This document shows positions 1 through 7,939 of a stretch of 14,934 nucleotides of DNA, piece after piece. This DNA is from Synergistaceae bacterium UBA4088 (GTDB taxonomy: Bacteria > Synergistota > Synergistia > Synergistales > Thermovirgaceae): positions 1-14,934 of the forward strand of contig DFYG01000070.1 of the NCBI GenBank assembly GCA_002382605.1. Reading direction: 5' to 3'. A model generated the notes under the pieces. That model had not been told where the DNA came from, ran no database searches, and saw only the letters and a list, made by a program, of their open reading frames with translations. The translations under genes were made by a program, and so were the position numbers. The first letter of the stretch is position 1, and each line of letters begins with the position of its first letter.

Positions 1-1010
1 TGCTGTTTCATGTAGAAAGCCTTGATCTTCTTTGGGTAGCATTCGACAAAAAGGGGCCGGTCGAACTGCTGCGTAAGGATTGTTTCGTCCTCGCCACCGA
101 AATCGATCCCGTAGGTTATGGAACTGCCAAGTTTCTGAAGCATTGTGACCGCATCATCGTAGGTGATGTGGTGGAATGGCGCGACCACCCGTTTGAGGGG
201 CTCGGTGTCACGGCCGATAGCAGCCAGTTCGTTGGGGCAGTTTTTCAGGACCTGTTGAACAATATAGGAAACAAGATCCTCCTGGAGCTTCATGTTGTCA
301 TAGTGGTCATAGAACGCAACCTCCGGCTCAAGCATCCAGAACTCCGTCAGGTGTCTGCGGGTTTTTGATTTTTCTGCCCGGAAGGTCGGGCCGAAAGTAT
401 ATACTTTCCCGAATGCCGCCGCCGCGGCCTCTGCGTACAACTGTCCCGTCTGGGCGAGATATGCGTTACCCATATCAAAGTACGGTACCTCGAAGAGTCC
501 GGAAGCACCCTCTCCTATGGCGCCTGTAAGAATGGGGCTGTCAGCAAGGAGAAACCCGTTGTCATGGAGATATTCCCGAGCCGACCATATTATCCGTTCG
601 CGAATTCTCATAATGGCAAGCTGGCTTGGGCTTCTCAGCCACAGGTGCCTGTTGTCGAGTAGAAAGTCGATGCCATGATCCTTTTTTCCTATCGGGTATT
701 CTTCTGTCGGGTTATGGATGACTTCAACGTTGGTAACACTGAGCTCGAAACCGGAAGGAGCTCTTTCGTCCCGGCGGACATTTCCGGTGACTTCGAGTGA
801 TGCCTCAAGCCACAGGTTGCGGGCTTCCGAGAACTGGTCGTCAGGAATTTCCCCCTTGACCACTACGCCCTGGATGAAGCCTGTGCCGTCGCGAAGCTGG
901 AGGAAGTGGATCTTTCCAGAACTCCGCTTGTTGTACATCCAGCATTTCAACCTGATTTCCTTTCCCTCGTGTTTTTCGAGATCGCTGATGTAGACCCGGG
1001 GAACCGACAT
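1..1010 (-). CDS. asnS: Asparaginyl-tRNA synthetase, C-terminal part off the window
   Basis: Charges tRNA-Asn with asparagine in the cytoplasm; a class IIb aminoacyl-tRNA synthetase. About 336 residues are visible; the family is usually near 430, so roughly the last 95, with class II motif 3, lie beyond the left edge. Residues 1-100 form the OB-fold anticodon-binding domain (MSVPRVYISDLEKHEGKEIR at the start). The catalytic domain follows, with GEGASGLFEV near 167-175, the QTGQLYAE segment near 187-194, and motif 2 near 206-230 (FRAEKSKTRRHLTEFWMLEPE region with the ATP-binding arginine). The FRAEKSKTRRHLTEF form is typical of AsnRS rather than AspRS. The ATG at 1010 is preceded by GGAGGT six bases upstream. 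It is transcribed away from the M20 amidohydrolase gene, with a 123-base divergent spacer between them. The assignment is secure; only the end is missing. Confidence 0.95.
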   Translation of the reverse strand, partial: MSVPRVYISDLEKHEGKEIRLKCWMYNKRSSGKIHFLQLRDGTGFIQGVVVKGEIPDDQFSEARNLWLEASLEVTGNVRRDERAPSGFELSVTNVEVIHNPTEEYPIGKKDHGIDFLLDNRHLWLRSPSQLAIMRIRERIIWSAREYLHDNGFLLADSPILTGAIGEGASGLFEVPYFDMGNAYLAQTGQLYAEAAAAAFGKVYTFGPTFRAEKSKTRRHLTEFWMLEPEVAFYDHYDNMKLQEDLVSYIVQQVLKNCPNELAAIGRDTEPLKRVVAPFHHITYDDAVTMLQKLGSSITYGIDFGGEDETILTQQFDRPLFVECYPKKIKAFYMKQ

Positions 1011-1016
1011 AGGGAG

Positions 1017-1022
1017 ACCTCC
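1017..1022 (-). promoter_or_regulatory. Ribosome binding site of asnS
   Basis: On the minus strand this reads GGAGGT, six bases before the ATG at 1010. It is a near-perfect anti-16S match and fixes the asnS start. Confidence 0.8.
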
Positions 1023-1046
1023 TTTGATCCAAAGCGTGTTCCGGGT

Positions 1047-1080
1047 GCATTACAGTATGATACACTAACAGCTATACAAA
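1047..1080. promoter_or_regulatory. Probable divergent promoter region between asnS and the M20 gene
   Basis: This AT-rich stretch in the 123-base divergent spacer holds candidate -10 boxes for both directions. Plus-strand candidates are TATGAT (1056-1061) and TATACA (near 1073). The minus-strand candidate is TATCAT (1062-1057). None has a convincing -35 box at 16-18 bases, so the assignment rests mainly on gene layout. A small hairpin, AAGTG-N5-CACTT (1087-1101), follows in what would be the M20 leader. Confidence 0.3.
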
Positions 1081-1133
1081 TGCGGGAAGTGTGTCGCACT
1101 TGAAACCCGAGAACGGGGAGGTAGCGTTCCTAT

Positions 1134-2330
1134 ATGACTTTGGGAATAGGAGATTCATCGCTTGTAAATGAACTTAAAACAGCATCCGGGGAGATATCCG
1201 GTGAGATAATCGCATGGAGAAGGGAGTTTCATCAGTTCCCCGAGCTTGCGTTTGAAGAGACCGTTACCTCATCCAGAATAACATCAGCTCTTTCAGGCAT
1301 CGACGGTATCAAGGTTGTCAGGAATTTCGGTTCTCCTACATGCGTCATAGGTATACTACGAGGAGATATCGATGCCCCCGCAGTAACTTTAAGGGCCGAT
1401 ATCGATGCCCTTGCAATAGACGAGGAGAGCGGCCTCCCCTTCGCATCCTGCTTCCCCGGGATCATGCACGCCTGCGGGCACGATTCCCACATAGCATCCC
1501 TTCTCGGGGCCGCAATATTACTCTCGGAACGGGCTTCACTTCTCAGGGGGCCCGTTATTTTTTTGTTCCAGCCAGCCGAAGAGGGCAGGGGTGGAGCAAA
1601 AAGGATCGTTGATGCGGGCTTCTTCGAAAAGTATCAGGTCCGGAGTGTACTGGGATTTCACTTTTGGCCCATGATGCCCTTTGGACAGATGGCAACCCGG
1701 AAAGGCCCGATCACGGCTCTTTCCGACAAAATCCATATTGCTATTAACGGAGTGACTTCGCACGCTGCGTCTCCTCATCAGGGAGTCGATCCTACTGTGG
1801 TAGCCGCTCATATTCTTCTCTCCATACAGGACATCATCAGCCGGGAGAAGGACCCGATGTCCCCGGCGGTGGTTTCGTTCGGTCAGATAGAGACCGGAGA
1901 CGCATATAATATTATCCCGGGGAGCGCCCATATGTGGGGGACACTGAGGGCCCTGGAACCGGAGGTTCGTGATTTTATCCAGGGAAGACTTGAGGAGATG
2001 GTCCCTCTTGTCGCAAGAGCCCACCGGGCGACCGCAGTGGTTGAATACAACAGGAATTACCCCCGCCTCATCAACGACCAGGAACTGACATCAAAGGTAC
2101 TTGAAAGAGCGGGAAACTTCTTTGCCGACAATGAATCCGGCGTTGCGGAACTCGAGAGGCCGTTGCTGGCGGGTGAGGATTTTGCTTTCTACTCTCTCAA
2201 GGTCCCTTCGTGCTTCATGCTTCTGGGGACAGGAGGAGAGAGCGGACTTCATAACCCTCACTACGACGTTCCCGAGGATCTTATACCGCTGGCTTCGGCA
2301 TGGGAGGCATATCTGGCACTGACCATCTGA
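1134..2330 (+). CDS. M20-family amidohydrolase / N-acyl-amino-acid hydrolase
   Basis: A metal-dependent hydrolase of the M20D group (HipO/AmhX/IAA-amino-acid hydrolase type). These enzymes cut N-acyl or N-benzoyl groups from amino acids, or split small dipeptides, in the cytoplasm; there is no signal peptide. At 398 residues it has the usual length. Visible motifs: the N-terminal LRREFHQFPEL-like segment (about 28-38), RADIDAL (87-93), MHACGHDSH (111-119) with metal ligands C114 and H116, QPAEEG (146-151) with catalytic/ligand E149-E150, GFHFWP with H176, and GEDFAFY (347-353) with LHNPHYDVPED near the end (H373 ligand). The dimerisation lid lies near 186-300. The ATG at 1134 follows GGGGAGGT with an 11-base spacer, slightly long. 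It is first in a same-direction group with the acyl-CoA synthetase (90-base gap) and citC. The substrate cannot be read from the sequence. Confidence 0.9.
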   Translation: MTLGIGDSSLVNELKTASGEISGEIIAWRREFHQFPELAFEETVTSSRITSALSGIDGIKVVRNFGSPTCVIGILRGDIDAPAVTLRADIDALAIDEESGLPFASCFPGIMHACGHDSHIASLLGAAILLSERASLLRGPVIFLFQPAEEGRGGAKRIVDAGFFEKYQVRSVLGFHFWPMMPFGQMATRKGPITALSDKIHIAINGVTSHAASPHQGVDPTVVAAHILLSIQDIISREKDPMSPAVVSFGQIETGDAYNIIPGSAHMWGTLRALEPEVRDFIQGRLEEMVPLVARAHRATAVVEYNRNYPRLINDQELTSKVLERAGNFFADNESGVAELERPLLAGEDFAFYSLKVPSCFMLLGTGGESGLHNPHYDVPEDLIPLASAWEAYLALTI

Positions 2331-2372
2331 GGTGTCCGGGTAGGGCTCAACTGGTCTGCTTTAAAAAACCAT

Positions 2373-2387
2373 CCCCTTTTTCAGGGG
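2373..2387. other. Short intergenic hairpin, weak terminator candidate
   Basis: CCCCT-TTTTC-AGGGG forms a 5-bp stem and 5-base loop in the 90-base gap before the acyl-CoA synthetase gene. On the plus strand no T tract follows, so it would end transcription poorly. On the minus strand the stem is followed, four bases on, by TTTTTT, but no minus-strand gene ends here. It could stabilise mRNA or partly reduce readthrough; a function is not shown. Confidence 0.25.
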
Positions 2388-2420
2388 TTCAACAATCCTA
2401 TTATACGGAGGGACGATCAC

Positions 2421-3896
2421 GTGAACGTTCGACTGGAAAAAAGCATTATCTCACAATGCAATAAATCTAACGGAGAACGCTCAGTCTGGTGGAGAGGAAC
2501 CTGGTGGTCCAGGAAAGTCCTGGCCGATCTTGCAGGGCAATATGAGGAAAAACTCAGGGAGAGTGGTTTTCGCGAGGGAGGGCGCATTGCGGCTCTTATG
2601 CCGAACTGCCCGGCATTCCTGGCTCTGATGATCGCTGTCTGGAAGGCTGGAGGCACGCTGACCCCGTTGAATCTGCAGGCCGGGCTTTCATCGACCCTTG
2701 ACGTTCTTCAGCATTCCGATGTCTCCGCCGTTTTTGTCCCTCAGGGGATGGAACAGCTGGCTGAAGGCATAGCCGCCTCGGGGGTTCCGGCGATGCCGGT
2801 CCCGCTTGACGGGGTCCTCCCCTCGTTCCAGTCGAAGAAATGCGAAGGGTCGGATCCCGAAATAGCAGTCCTTTTTTATACCTCTGGAACGACCGGAAAA
2901 CCGAAGGGCGTTCCGATAACTCACTCCAATCTTTATGACAACGTCTCCAAATCCATCAAGCACTTCAAGGATCTGGTCGATGAGGACATATTCATCAATA
3001 CACTCCCCAACTTCCACACCCTCGGATTCACAACGAGCGGTCTTCTTCCTCTTTTTGGCGGTTACCCGCAGGTACTTCTTCCGACCTTCATGCCTCCCGA
3101 GAACGCTATCGAAGCCATCAAGGCGGCAGAGGTCACAGTGATGATAGCCGTTCCGACCATGGTCGCTCTGATGCTGGGTGTTATAGCACGGGGGGCAGAG
3201 GCACCTTCAACACTAAGGCTTCTTGTGACCGGCGGAGATCGTTTCCCGCAAAGGCTCGACGCGAGAACACAGCAGATGCTAGGTGTTTCGGTTCTCGAAG
3301 GTTATGGATTGACCGAGACATCTCCGGTCGTTGCCCTCAACGAGGGCGTCCAGCAGAGGAAACTCGGCACGGTCGGAAAAGTTCTTGAAGGATACGATAT
3401 CGAGGTCAGGGACAATGACGGGAATCTTCTTCCTGTTGGCACTGAGGGTGCCCTGTGGCTTCGTGGCCCATCGGTCTTTGGCGGCTATTTCAAGGCTCCG
3501 GAGATTACCAGAGAGAAATTCCGTGACGGGTGGTTCAACACGGGTGACGTCGTTAAGATGGATGAAGATGGATATATGACGATGGTCGACCGCGTAACGG
3601 ATATTGCGATAGTAGGCGGCTTCAACGTTTACCCGACGGAGGTGGAGGCAGTTCTGCAGCAGATGCCAGGGATCCGGGAATCTGCGGTTGTCGGTGTCAA
3701 ACACCCTGTCAGCGGAGAGATCATAAAGGCATACGTCATACCTTCGGGTGACCCCAAAATTACGTCCCGCGAGGTTGTCTCCTTCTGTCGCGACAAGCTT
3801 GCTCACTACAAGATCCCGAGGATCGTTGAATTCATCGACGAAATGCCTCGATCCAGCATCGGAAAGATCCTGAAGAGGGAACTGAGGAAGCGCTAG
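2421..3896 (+). CDS. AMP-forming acyl-CoA synthetase (ANL superfamily)
   Basis: Activates a carboxylic acid with ATP to an acyl-adenylate and transfers it to CoA. At 491 residues it is compact for fatty acyl-CoA ligases. ANL core motifs appear in order: P-loop YTSGTTGKPKG (153-163), the substrate-pocket segment TLPNFHTLGF (194-203), GYGLTETSP (294-302), WFNTGDVV (371-378) with the ATP-ribose Asp 376, hinge region MVDRVTD near 388-394, GGFNVYPTEVE (399-409), and the C-terminal catalytic lysine in SSIGKILKREL (K482). There is no transmembrane segment or carrier domain, so it is not an NRPS module. The GTG at 2421 follows GGAGGG with an 8-base spacer. It is likely cotranscribed with the M20 gene and citC. 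The acid used is unknown: fatty, branched or aryl acids from amino-acid breakdown are all possible. Confidence 0.88.
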   Translation: MNVRLEKSIISQCNKSNGERSVWWRGTWWSRKVLADLAGQYEEKLRESGFREGGRIAALMPNCPAFLALMIAVWKAGGTLTPLNLQAGLSSTLDVLQHSDVSAVFVPQGMEQLAEGIAASGVPAMPVPLDGVLPSFQSKKCEGSDPEIAVLFYTSGTTGKPKGVPITHSNLYDNVSKSIKHFKDLVDEDIFINTLPNFHTLGFTTSGLLPLFGGYPQVLLPTFMPPENAIEAIKAAEVTVMIAVPTMVALMLGVIARGAEAPSTLRLLVTGGDRFPQRLDARTQQMLGVSVLEGYGLTETSPVVALNEGVQQRKLGTVGKVLEGYDIEVRDNDGNLLPVGTEGALWLRGPSVFGGYFKAPEITREKFRDGWFNTGDVVKMDEDGYMTMVDRVTDIAIVGGFNVYPTEVEAVLQQMPGIRESAVVGVKHPVSGEIIKAYVIPSGDPKITSREVVSFCRDKLAHYKIPRIVEFIDEMPRSSIGKILKRELRKR

Positions 3897-3942
3897 AACC
3901 CCCTTTTGTATTCACCTTCGGTTGATCGGGAGTGAAGTGTGC

Positions 3943-5004
3943 TTGTTTGGATTTACGGTTAACATTCTTGAAAAGCCCCGAAAGAACGACCTGGCAAGGA
4001 TAGGTTCTTTTCTTGCCTTGTTTTCTCTTTCTCTGGAGGGTGAACCCGATGTTTCCGTTGTCGTGGAAGACGCCGCCGGCAACATCGCAGGGACGGGGAG
4101 CCTCCAGGGTAATGTTATCAGGATGATGGCGGTCGACCCCGGCTGGCAGGAGGCTGGTCTTTCCGGGACGATAACCTCAAGGCTTGTAGAATGGGGGAGA
4201 GCAAGAGGAATAACGCATTTTTTTGTCTTCACGAAACCGGAAGCCTCGGAAAAGTTTCTTGGGTTTGGTTTCCGTGAGTTGGCGCGCTATGAACCCTTTG
4301 CGGCACTTCTGGAAATGGGGCAGCCTGGGATCTTTCAATTCAGAGAGTACCTTGATACCCTCAGAGCTCCTCTCACCGGGGGGGAACTCGCGGGCAGCAT
4401 AGTAGTCAACTGCAACCCATTCACAAAAGGGCATCAGTATCTTGCGGAACAGGCCGCCTCAAGATGCGCGCGGCTTTACGTCATTGTCGTCGAAGCCGAC
4501 CTTTCCTCGTTCCCTTTCAAGGACCGTTTCGAACTAGTCACGGCCGGAACGTCCCATATCCCCAATGTCACCATTGTGAGAAGCGGAGAGTATGCGGTTT
4601 CATCTGCAACCTTCCCGTCATATTTTCTGAAAGATGCCTCCCTCGAGAAGATAGCGTCCATTCAGGCAAGGCTCGACGTAACCCTCTTCGCAAATCTGTT
4701 CGTGCCGGCCCTTGGAATATCCGTCCGCTTCGTGGGGACAGAGCCATACTGTTCTGTTACCGGATCCTACAATGAGGCGATGAAGGAGATACTGCCCCCC
4801 CGCGGCGTGGCACTCGAAGTCATCGACAGATCCGTGCTGGATGACGGTGATGTCATCTCTGCCTCTACGGTCAGGGCCATGCTGAAGGAGGATATGTGGG
4901 ATGGGGTGCGTAGAATGGTGCCTGAATCTACCTGGGATTATCTTCATTCAGAAAAGGGAAAAGACGTAATAGAAAAGATCAAAAGATCGAATGGGAGACA
5001 CTGA
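3943..5004 (+). CDS. citC: [Citrate (pro-3S)-lyase] ligase
   Basis: CitC acetylates the 2'-(5''-phosphoribosyl)-3'-dephospho-CoA group of the citrate lyase acyl carrier protein (CitD), using ATP and acetate, to switch citrate lyase on. The protein has the family's two parts: an N-terminal GNAT-like domain (about 1-130, with RMMAVDPGWQEAGLSGTI) and a nucleotidyltransferase domain with NPFTKGH (158-164), VGTEPYCSVTGSYN (from 264) and ISASTVR (305-311). Starts at TTG 3922, GTG 3937 and TTG 3943 share one frame. I chose 3943 because GGGAG at 3928-3932 is then 10 bases away (only 4 from 3937; nothing serves 3922) and because it gives MFGFTV and 353 residues, close to E. coli CitC as I recall it. 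No citD, citE, citF, citX or citG is in the window. It ends 4 bases from the oppositely directed HAD gene. It carries runs of seven G and seven C, which also occur in neighbouring genes. Confidence 0.85.
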   Translation: MFGFTVNILEKPRKNDLARIGSFLALFSLSLEGEPDVSVVVEDAAGNIAGTGSLQGNVIRMMAVDPGWQEAGLSGTITSRLVEWGRARGITHFFVFTKPEASEKFLGFGFRELARYEPFAALLEMGQPGIFQFREYLDTLRAPLTGGELAGSIVVNCNPFTKGHQYLAEQAASRCARLYVIVVEADLSSFPFKDRFELVTAGTSHIPNVTIVRSGEYAVSSATFPSYFLKDASLEKIASIQARLDVTLFANLFVPALGISVRFVGTEPYCSVTGSYNEAMKEILPPRGVALEVIDRSVLDDGDVISASTVRAMLKEDMWDGVRRMVPESTWDYLHSEKGKDVIEKIKRSNGRH

Positions 5005-5008
5005 GACC

Positions 5009-5830
5009 TCAGATCTTCACGCCCGCCCCGGCAAGAGCCTCCTCCAGGGTTTTGTATGCCCCCGTCGTTGAGAAAAAAACTTCTCCGATGGGAAAGAACC
5101 GCCCCTTTCCATATCCTTCGAAGGCCTTCCGGTCACTTTCGGAATCACCGAAAAAGAGTATCTCTGAAACACCAAGTATTTTTTCCAGCCTGTAAAGGCC
5201 TTCCGCTGAAGGTTTTTGGACGCCGTCATCCGGTGTAACGCAGCGCTCCCGCGGGAGATCCTCCCAATCAAGAAGGAGAAGGGCCAGTTCCAGCTCTTCC
5301 TTCGTTCTTCCTGTATATATGCCTACAGGATCGACAAAACTCTGCCATCTATTCTTAAGGAAAGGTCGCTCTCTTTCCCATAGCCCCGATCCCTTCACGT
5401 GTTTCGGGGCGGTATTTCGGACAGAAAGGAAGAATTCCTCTCCGAAATACATCTCCTCGCATGCTTCCCTGACCGCATTTCTGTCGACATCTGATCCGAA
5501 TGTTTTTGGAACCCAGATAAGGGGGTCAAGGTCGCATTCCCCCAGAGCCGCACTCCAGCTCTCCGGGGCAGCCCGACCTTCCCGCGTTATGGAAGCCGTA
5601 TTCGACACGGCCCAGGAGAGAAATGTCCAGGCAATATCGTAGTCGTCGTTGAACATAGGGAGGCTCCTGGCCTTGATATAGTGCTCTTTTGTGAAGAGCC
5701 GGGGAACGGACCCAAGTCCCGTGATGGAACTTGCAAAGAGGTCTATGATCCCGGAAACGACTTCCGGAAAGGATCGGGATGTATCTATAAGAACCCCGTC
5801 CACGTCAAATACAATTCCGGTATTATTCAT
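5009..5830 (-). CDS. HAD-superfamily phosphatase ending the his operon; candidate histidinol-phosphate phosphatase
   Basis: A 273-residue HAD hydrolase, subfamily IA type. All four motifs are intact: [11 protein letters not shown] with nucleophile D9 and acid/base D11; II, IYTGRT with T173; III, K206 in [24 protein letters not shown] with the GDSESD acids at 228-233. The large insert between motifs I and II (about 20-165) is the cap. It resembles the small hypothetical HAD-IA clade containing FNDDYD-like segments (here 60-65), a family call from memory. Its ATG overlaps the hisIE stop by four bases (ATGA), with no good Shine-Dalgarno site, so translation is probably coupled to hisIE. The pathway otherwise lacks a phosphatase: HisB here is only the dehydratase and no PHP-type HisK or HisN is present. 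Histidinol-phosphate hydrolysis is therefore the best guess, but it is inference; a general sugar-phosphate phosphatase cannot be excluded. Confidence 0.85.
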   Translation of the reverse strand: MNNTGIVFDVDGVLIDTSRSFPEVVSGIIDLFASSITGLGSVPRLFTKEHYIKARSLPMFNDDYDIAWTFLSWAVSNTASITREGRAAPESWSAALGECDLDPLIWVPKTFGSDVDRNAVREACEEMYFGEEFFLSVRNTAPKHVKGSGLWERERPFLKNRWQSFVDPVGIYTGRTKEELELALLLLDWEDLPRERCVTPDDGVQKPSAEGLYRLEKILGVSEILFFGDSESDRKAFEGYGKGRFFPIGEVFFSTTGAYKTLEEALAGAGVKI

Positions 5831-6456
5831 ATCCGGGTCCGTTCCCTGTGACGTTGTTCCAGTTCCGTCCAGACAGCCGCCGGTTCAACCTCAAGTGCTA
5901 TGCAGCAGACCAGAAGGTGGTAGAAAAGATCGGCGGCCTCGTAAATGAAAGCATCTTTATCACCCAGGGCTGTAGCGAGTGCTGTTTCGACCCCTTCTTC
6001 ACCGATCTTCTGTGCCACACGAGGGAGCCCTTCCTGGACAAGCCTTGCAGTATAGCTATCCTCGGGGGAGTCATTGCTTCGCCCCTTGAGATACTTCCAG
6101 AGTTTGCCGGGAAAAGTCGCAAGACAGGCAGTTTTCTCAGCGTGAACGGAAAAACAGCTCTCGGAGCCTGTGTGGCAGGCAGGGCCAGTTGGCTTTACTA
6201 TGGCAAGAACGGCATCACTGTCACAGTCTCTGCGGATTTCGACGACCCTGAGGGTATTTCCGCTTGTTGCCCCCTTATGCCACAATTCATTTCTGCTCCT
6301 GCTGAAAAAGACCATCTCTCCAAGGCGCTCGGTTTCCAGTAAAGATTCGCGATTGGCCCAGGCGAGCATCAGTACCTCTCCTGTTTCTGCGTCCTGGACA
6401 ACAACAGGGATGAGCCCATCCTCACCGAAGAAGATAGAACCTATCTCGGGGATCAT
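5827..6456 (-). CDS. hisI: Bifunctional phosphoribosyl-AMP cyclohydrolase / phosphoribosyl-ATP pyrophosphatase
   Basis: This HisIE fusion (hisIE) does the second and third steps of histidine synthesis: PR-ATP to PR-AMP (HisE part), then ring opening to ProFAR (HisI part). It has 209 residues. The N-terminal HisI domain (about 1-112) shows [12 protein letters not shown] (59-69), the metal site RDCDSDAVL with D77, C78, D79 and D81, and zinc cysteines C94 (GPACHTG) and C101 (SESCF). The C-terminal HisE domain (about 130-209) shows [13 protein letters not shown] (149-161) with the acidic cluster that binds Mg-pyrophosphate, and [11 protein letters not shown] (173-183). A good GGAGG stands seven bases before the ATG. 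The start overlaps the hisF stop by ATGA and its own stop overlaps the HAD start the same way. The HisE domain lacks the usual first helix spelling but all catalytic acids are present. Confidence 0.95.
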   Translation of the reverse strand: MIPEIGSIFFGEDGLIPVVVQDAETGEVLMLAWANRESLLETERLGEMVFFSRSRNELWHKGATSGNTLRVVEIRRDCDSDAVLAIVKPTGPACHTGSESCFSVHAEKTACLATFPGKLWKYLKGRSNDSPEDSYTARLVQEGLPRVAQKIGEEGVETALATALGDKDAFIYEAADLFYHLLVCCIALEVEPAAVWTELEQRHRERTRI

Positions 6457-7223
6457 GAAAGAACCTCCTCAATTCTTACCGGAATTCCTGCATTGGCCAG
6501 ATCCTTTTTCAGGTCAGGGATCAGTATAGAGCCGAAATGAAACACCGAGGCTGCAAGCGCGGCATCCGCGCCGGAATTGAAAGCGTCTATGAAGTGCCTG
6601 GTATTTCCTGCGCCGCCTGAAGCTATGACCGGTATGGAGACGCTTTCGCATACCGCTTCGATGCATCTGTTGTCGTATCCGTCGCGGGTTCCGTCCGAAT
6701 CCATCGATGTAAGCAGGATTTCCCCGCATCCAAGGGATTGACCCCTTCTAACCCAACTGATGAGATCAAGTCCAGTGGGAGTCCTTCCCCCCCGGATGAA
6801 GACCTCCCAGCGTCCATCATCGCCTCTTTTCACATCGACTGCCAGAACAACGGCCTGGGATCCGAGCAGGGAGGCGCAGCGTGAAATAAGACCCGGTTCC
6901 ATTACTGCGGAAGTATTCAGGGAGATCTTGTCCGCGCCGAGAGTGATAAGATCCCTGGCCTGCTCTGGCCCGCTGATCCCTCCGCCGACTGTAAATGGTA
7001 TGAAAAGATTCTCGGCCACGGATCTTACCCAGTCGGTCATTGTTCCCCGTTTATCTGTCGAGGCAGAAATATCCAGGAAGACCAGTTCATCGGCTCCCTC
7101 GTTCATGTACTCGAATGCAAGTGTTGCCGGGTCACCTGCGTCTGAGAGGTCCCTGAAATGGATCCCCTTTACGACACGCCCGGCAAGCACATCAAGACAT
7201 GGAATTATTCTCCTTGTCAGCAT
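6453..7223 (-). CDS. hisF: Imidazole glycerol phosphate synthase, cyclase subunit
   Basis: HisF takes ammonia delivered by HisH and converts PRFAR to imidazole glycerol phosphate and AICAR. It is a 256-residue (beta/alpha)8 barrel of standard length. The catalytic pair is D11 (IIPCLDV) and D130 (LAVDVKR), at the positions usual for the family. Phosphate-binding segments are FTVGGGI (77-83), SLNTSA (101-106) and VIASGGAG (199-206), and [12 protein letters not shown] (173-184) carries another catalytic-face loop. The ATG at 7223 lies seven bases inside the end of hisA, with a GGTGAG-type ribosome site just before it. It works as a heterodimer with HisH, encoded two genes upstream in the same operon. 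Confidence 0.97.
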   Translation of the reverse strand: MLTRRIIPCLDVLAGRVVKGIHFRDLSDAGDPATLAFEYMNEGADELVFLDISASTDKRGTMTDWVRSVAENLFIPFTVGGGISGPEQARDLITLGADKISLNTSAVMEPGLISRCASLLGSQAVVLAVDVKRGDDGRWEVFIRGGRTPTGLDLISWVRRGQSLGCGEILLTSMDSDGTRDGYDNRCIEAVCESVSIPVIASGGAGNTRHFIDAFNSGADAALAASVFHFGSILIPDLKKDLANAGIPVRIEEVLS

Positions 7224-7936
7224 GGTCTCACCAGCTTCAGGGCTTTTCGCGGATCTATACTCCCCTCGTAGATCGATTTACCAAGGACTGTACCCGTGCA
7301 ACCGATTTTTTCAAGTTCCTCAATGTCACTGCAGGAGGATATTCCGCCTGCGGCAATTACAAGGAAACCGGGGAACTCTTCAATTATTGAGACGTAAAGT
7401 TCGATATCAGGACCTGAAAGGGTCCCATCACGCTCTATGGATGTAACCAGGGCTTTTGTAAAGCCTGCCTCAAGGAGAGTTTCGATAGCTTTCAGGGTTG
7501 AAAGTTCAGAAAGAGAGGACCAGCCCCTGACGGCCGCGTGACCTTCTTTTATGTCTAGCGCCGGAAGGATGCGGTCACCAAAAAGAGTGAAGAGTCTTCC
7601 GGCAGACCCGGCTGAAGAATAGAGCAGGCTTCCGACCATAGCCCTGGCTGCACCAAGCGCAAGAACATGTTCTATATCCTCGATCTCCCTGAGTCCGCCG
7701 CCGAACTGAAGGGAAAGTCCTGTTGAAGCCAGGTCCCGGATCAGGTGAGTGTGGTGGGGCTTGCCATACCTGGCGCCATCAAGGTCCACGATGTGCAGGT
7801 GCCTGAAACCGGTTTTCGCAAAAAATAGAGCAGTCTCCAAAGGATCAACAGGATATTGGACACATTCCTGAAAGTCACCTTTAAGCAGACGGGACACTTT
7901 TCCGCCCTGCAGATCGATAGCGGGAAAAAGATCCAA
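7217..7936 (-). CDS. hisA: ProFAR isomerase (1-(5-phosphoribosyl)-5-[(5-phosphoribosylamino)methylideneamino]imidazole-4-carboxamide isomerase)
   Basis: HisA performs the Amadori rearrangement of ProFAR to PRFAR. The 239-residue barrel has both catalytic aspartates, D8 (PAIDLQGG) and D128 (PALDIKEG), followed by RGW (137-139), the phosphate loops QFGGGLR (77-83) and IAAGGIS (194-200), and ERDGTLSGPD (168-177). The start is TTG at 7936. It is forced: the codon two before it in the same frame is the TGA ending hisH, and any later start would remove D8. The upstream GGGGG sequence about eight bases away is the only ribosome site. hisA therefore follows hisH in the same frame, separated by TGA plus one codon, and overlaps hisF by seven bases. 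Confidence 0.96.
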   Translation of the reverse strand: MDLFPAIDLQGGKVSRLLKGDFQECVQYPVDPLETALFFAKTGFRHLHIVDLDGARYGKPHHTHLIRDLASTGLSLQFGGGLREIEDIEHVLALGAARAMVGSLLYSSAGSAGRLFTLFGDRILPALDIKEGHAAVRGWSSLSELSTLKAIETLLEAGFTKALVTSIERDGTLSGPDIELYVSIIEEFPGFLVIAAGGISSCSDIEELEKIGCTGTVLGKSIYEGSIDPRKALKLVRPC

Positions 7937-7939
7937 TTT

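Noticed and set aside
168..1103. Small open frames on the plus strand opposite asnS
   Set aside because: They are antisense shadows of a well-conserved gene with no ribosome sites or recognisable products.
2396..2412. TATTAT before the acyl-CoA synthetase gene as a -10 box
   Set aside because: No -35 at a proper distance, and the transcript would start within the ribosome binding site; cotranscription with the M20 gene is simpler.
4378..4801. Runs of seven G (4378-4384) and seven C (4795-4801) in citC as phase-variation tracts
   Set aside because: Seven-base G/C runs also occur in hisZ and hisF, so they reflect base composition. The frame is intact and the genes are not surface or restriction functions.
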